Source of the DNA: Microcoleus sp. bin38.metabat.b11b12b14.051
GTDB lineage: Bacteria; Cyanobacteriota; Cyanobacteriia; Cyanobacteriales; Microcoleaceae
DNA length: 64,000 nucleotides
Reading direction: 5' to 3'
Assembly (NCBI RefSeq): GCF_013299165.1
Contig: NZ_JAAFKD010000005.1
Span: forward strand, 186,001-250,000
The position numbers and the translations under genes are program-made. Every line of letters begins with the position of its first letter. Positions within the stretch are counted from its first letter, which is position 1. A model generated the notes under the pieces. The model ran no database searches. It was not told where the DNA came from and saw only the letters and a program-made list of their open reading frames with translations. Below are positions 61,960 through 64,000 of the stretch, piece by piece.

Positions 61960-63054
61960 TTACAGCACCTCCCTCAGTCCTAAACCTAGGGCGACTCCTA
62001 AACCTGCTCGCTGTTCTGGGGTAATTTCTTGGGTGATTTCGAGTCCGAGGGTGTCGATGGGATCGACTTGTGATGCGGGCAAACTTAATCTTTGCATAAA
62101 AAATTCGTCGAGTTTGCCGATCGCAGCTCCTGGGCCTGCTAGCAGCAGTTGCGCTACTTCGAGTTCTTCGCTCTGGTTGAGGTAAAAGTCTACTGAGCGG
62201 CGCAGTTCGTCTGCTAGTTCTCCCAATACTTTAATCATGGCATTTGTGCCGGGATTGGTGTCTCCGGAGGCGCCCATGGTATCTGTAACTGGCAGGGTCA
62301 TGCCTTGCAGTTCGCTGGTGTCTCTGGTAGGCGGCAGATTCATGGCTTGGTTGAGGGCGGTCTGGATTTGGTAAGTGCCGATCGGGATGGTACGGTTGAA
62401 CTGAGGTATGCCGTCCACTACTATAGCTAACTCGGTACTGTCAAATTCTATATCGGTGAGGACTGCTGCTTCTTGGGAGGAGAATTGTTGCAGTTGGTCT
62501 TTGAGAGTGCGGATGAGGGCAAAGCTGGTTACTTCTAGCACATCTATATCCAATCCGGCTTCTCTGAAGGTTTCGATGTAGGTATCGGTAACTTCTCTAC
62601 GAGTTGCAACTAATACCACTTGTACTTTTTCTACGCCGTCGTCATCTACAAATAAGCCTATTTTTTGATAGTCTACGTCGGCGTCTTCTCTAGGAAACGG
62701 CAAATAAAGTCCTGCTTCTGCATTCATGTAATCCCGCAGCTCTTCTTCGTTGAGTTCTGCTGGAACAGGAATCAGGCGGATCACGGCTTCGCGGCCGGGA
62801 ATGGCTGTGGCTACTCGCTTGGCTTTGATTTTGTTTTCAGCCAGGAGGGCGCGTATTAGTTCTGCCATTCCGGGGGGATCGACTATTTGTCCTTCTTGTA
62901 CCATGTCTTCTGGTACTTCTATGGAGGCGAGGAGGCCTAATTTTAATGCCTGAGCTTTCTTTTCGAGCTGGATGATGTTGATGCGGTCTGAGGCTATTTC
63001 GATCCCGATTCCAGGCTGGCGTGGGGAAAGTAGACCTTTGAAAAAATTAACCAT
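61960..63054 (-). CDS. pilM: Type IV pilus assembly protein PilM
   Basis: A cytoplasmic actin-like ATPase (FtsA/MreB fold) that links the pilus motor to PilN. It has 364 residues, opening LLSPRQPGIGIEIASDRINI with the first phosphate loop. There are SHS2-like and ATPase segments (AVLTDIEFDSTELAIVVDGI; AQLLLAGPGAAIGKLDEFF) and a C-terminal GLGVALGLGLREVL. It is the first gene of the pil operon; the promoter should lie in 63055-63200, divergent from the binding-protein gene. Confidence 0.95.
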   Translation of the reverse strand: MVNFFKGLLSPRQPGIGIEIASDRINIIQLEKKAQALKLGLLASIEVPEDMVQEGQIVDPPGMAELIRALLAENKIKAKRVATAIPGREAVIRLIPVPAELNEEELRDYMNAEAGLYLPFPREDADVDYQKIGLFVDDDGVEKVQVVLVATRREVTDTYIETFREAGLDIDVLEVTSFALIRTLKDQLQQFSSQEAAVLTDIEFDSTELAIVVDGIPQFNRTIPIGTYQIQTALNQAMNLPPTRDTSELQGMTLPVTDTMGASGDTNPGTNAMIKVLGELADELRRSVDFYLNQSEELEVAQLLLAGPGAAIGKLDEFFMQRLSLPASQVDPIDTLGLEITQEITPEQRAGLGVALGLGLREVL

Positions 63055-63409
63055 AGGATTGGGTCGTCTGTAATTGCTATTTTTTTATTTTGTAATTGGC
63101 CAGCTCTATCCAGCCCGCCGGATGTTGGGAGATTGGTTTCCCACCGCCCTCTATCGGTCTGTAATCTCGGTATTCCTCCGTAACGGAGCTGTCTGTGTTC
63201 CGCGATCGCCAGTTCCGATTTTATGCTATCCAATTTACTTGACAATAGCTATTCTGCGGCGAATGTCAACAAATTTAAGCTCGATCGACCAAAAACCGAT
63301 TGATTCTGCAACCAAACCGACTCTCTCTCCCGGGCCCGCACACAAAACTCTGGCGCTTGAACCCAGGAGGGCTTTCAGAGGGCGATGCTTGTTTTCTCCT
63401 TAGCTAACC
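63055..63409. other. Divergent promoter region between pilM and the binding-protein gene
   Basis: 355 bases without a supported gene. AT-rich segments near 63070-63100 (pilM side) and a short CAGGAGGGC near 63363 are visible. No clear operator palindrome was found. Confidence 0.5.
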
Positions 63410-64000
63410 ATGAATCTCAAATTAAATTCTATGAAACGTAAATCTTGGCAACTGTTCGCTGTGTTTGGGCTGGTAGGGCTGATGCTAGCTGCGGTGGTGA
63501 GTTGCAGCAAGCCGGCGGTGAATTCCCAGACCAAGAATGCCAATGAAATCGAGTTCTGGACTATGCAGCTTCAACCACAGTTTACTGATTATTTCAACAA
63601 GACGATCGCTGGTTTTGAAGCCGAAAATCCCGGGGTGAAGGTGCGCTGGGTAGACGTGCCTTGGTCGGCGATGGAAAGCAAGATTTTGGGGGCTGTATCG
63701 GCGAAAACTGCGCCGGATGTGGTGAACCTGAATCCCGATTTTGCTTCGCTGTTAGCGGGGCGCAATGCTTGGCTGGATTTAGACTCTCGGATTTCGCAGC
63801 AAGTGCGATCGAGCTATCTCCCAAATATCTGGAAAGCTAGCGTACTCGATGGTAAGACTTTTGGCATTCCTTGGTATCTGACAACTCCGGTAACTATTTA
63901 CAATACAGAGTTGTTTAAAAAAGCTGGAATTGCCAAGCCTCCCGCTACCTATACGGAGTTGGCGGCTGTGGCGAAACAGGTAAAAGATAAAACTGGTAAG
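63410..64000 (+). CDS. Sugar-type ABC transporter substrate-binding lipoprotein (partial)
   Basis: The 5' 197 codons of an extracellular solute-binding protein; the gene runs off the window. The signal peptide LFAVFGLVGLMLAAVVSC ends in a lipobox Cys, so it is a lipoprotein. The mature part starts EIEFWTMQLQPQFTDYFNKT, followed by FEAENPGVKVRWVDVPWSAM, TAPDVVNLNPDFASLLA and FGIPWYLTTPVTIYNTELFK, the hallmark pattern of family 1 (sugar) binding proteins. An alternative start is the ATG at 63431. The substrate and the partner permeases lie outside the window. Confidence 0.88.
   Translation, partial: MNLKLNSMKRKSWQLFAVFGLVGLMLAAVVSCSKPAVNSQTKNANEIEFWTMQLQPQFTDYFNKTIAGFEAENPGVKVRWVDVPWSAMESKILGAVSAKTAPDVVNLNPDFASLLAGRNAWLDLDSRISQQVRSSYLPNIWKASVLDGKTFGIPWYLTTPVTIYNTELFKKAGIAKPPATYTELAAVAKQVKDKTGK

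Overview
The window looks like chromosome from a filamentous, non-heterocystous cyanobacterium of the Oscillatoriales (Microcoleus/Oscillatoria-like). This is inferred from three things. Photosynthesis and cyanobacteria-specific genes are present (psbX, ycf66, an HLIP, DUF1815, DUF4079, and pilMNOQ without pilP). The HIP1 octamer GCGATCGC is very frequent. Intergenic space is filled with heptanucleotide tandem repeats (STRR type) and several families of dispersed hairpins. No rRNA, CRISPR array or prophage was seen.

Layout. 1-1.0 kb: a toxin-antitoxin pair with an internally duplicated antitoxin, then a 102-bp MITE with target-site duplication. 1.2-10.6 kb: argS, a small unknown gene, ACT-domain malic enzyme, a six-PAS/GAF histidine kinase and a GNAT acetyltransferase. 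10.8-14.6 kb: a frameshifted miaE, and a TPR/OGT-like glycosyltransferase divergent from a GH108 muramidase-like protein. 15.5-21.1 kb: a Ser/Thr kinase with a cyanobacterial N-terminal adaptor domain, and a membrane-anchored PAS histidine kinase. 21.1-25.1 kb: an 83-bp hairpin array, a UbiH-like monooxygenase, and a two-gene unknown cassette flanked by direct copies of a double hairpin. 25.2-29.3 kb: a large TPR-CHAT protease whose stop codon overlaps that of a convergent small membrane protein with a UBA/CUE-like N-terminus. This is the best candidate here for a poorly described conflict or cell-death module.

29.4-43.4 kb is mostly housekeeping and photosynthesis: tRNA-Leu(GAG), accC, yggT, psbX-ycf66, a redoxin/2-oxoglutarate oxygenase fusion, a DegP-like protease with PPC domains plus a PPC-only neighbour, an HLIP, sdhB, radC, DUF1815 and DUF4079. 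It also holds a decayed excalibur-domain gene and about 1 kb of apparently non-coding DNA. 43.9-50.2 kb: comEC carrying an in-frame repeat insertion, tRNA-Ser(CGA), a frameshifted TnpB element and a type 1 periplasmic-binding protein. 50.5-55.9 kb: a Fur-box-controlled FAD protein, an unknown gene with a hairpin inside its coding sequence, a flavin disulfide-reductase homologue without its redox cysteines, cobD and HU. 56.7-63.1 kb: the type IV pilus assembly operon pilM-N-O-Q on the minus strand, split by two heptamer-repeat arrays. The window ends inside a sugar-type ABC substrate-binding lipoprotein gene.

Themes. Heptamer arrays sit at gene borders, supplying stop codons or abutting start codons, and occur inside comEC. 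Hairpin repeats recur in several sequence families. Three genes are broken by a frameshift or stop (miaE, tnpB, the excalibur gene). All functions are read from sequence motifs and remembered family features; no database search was run.
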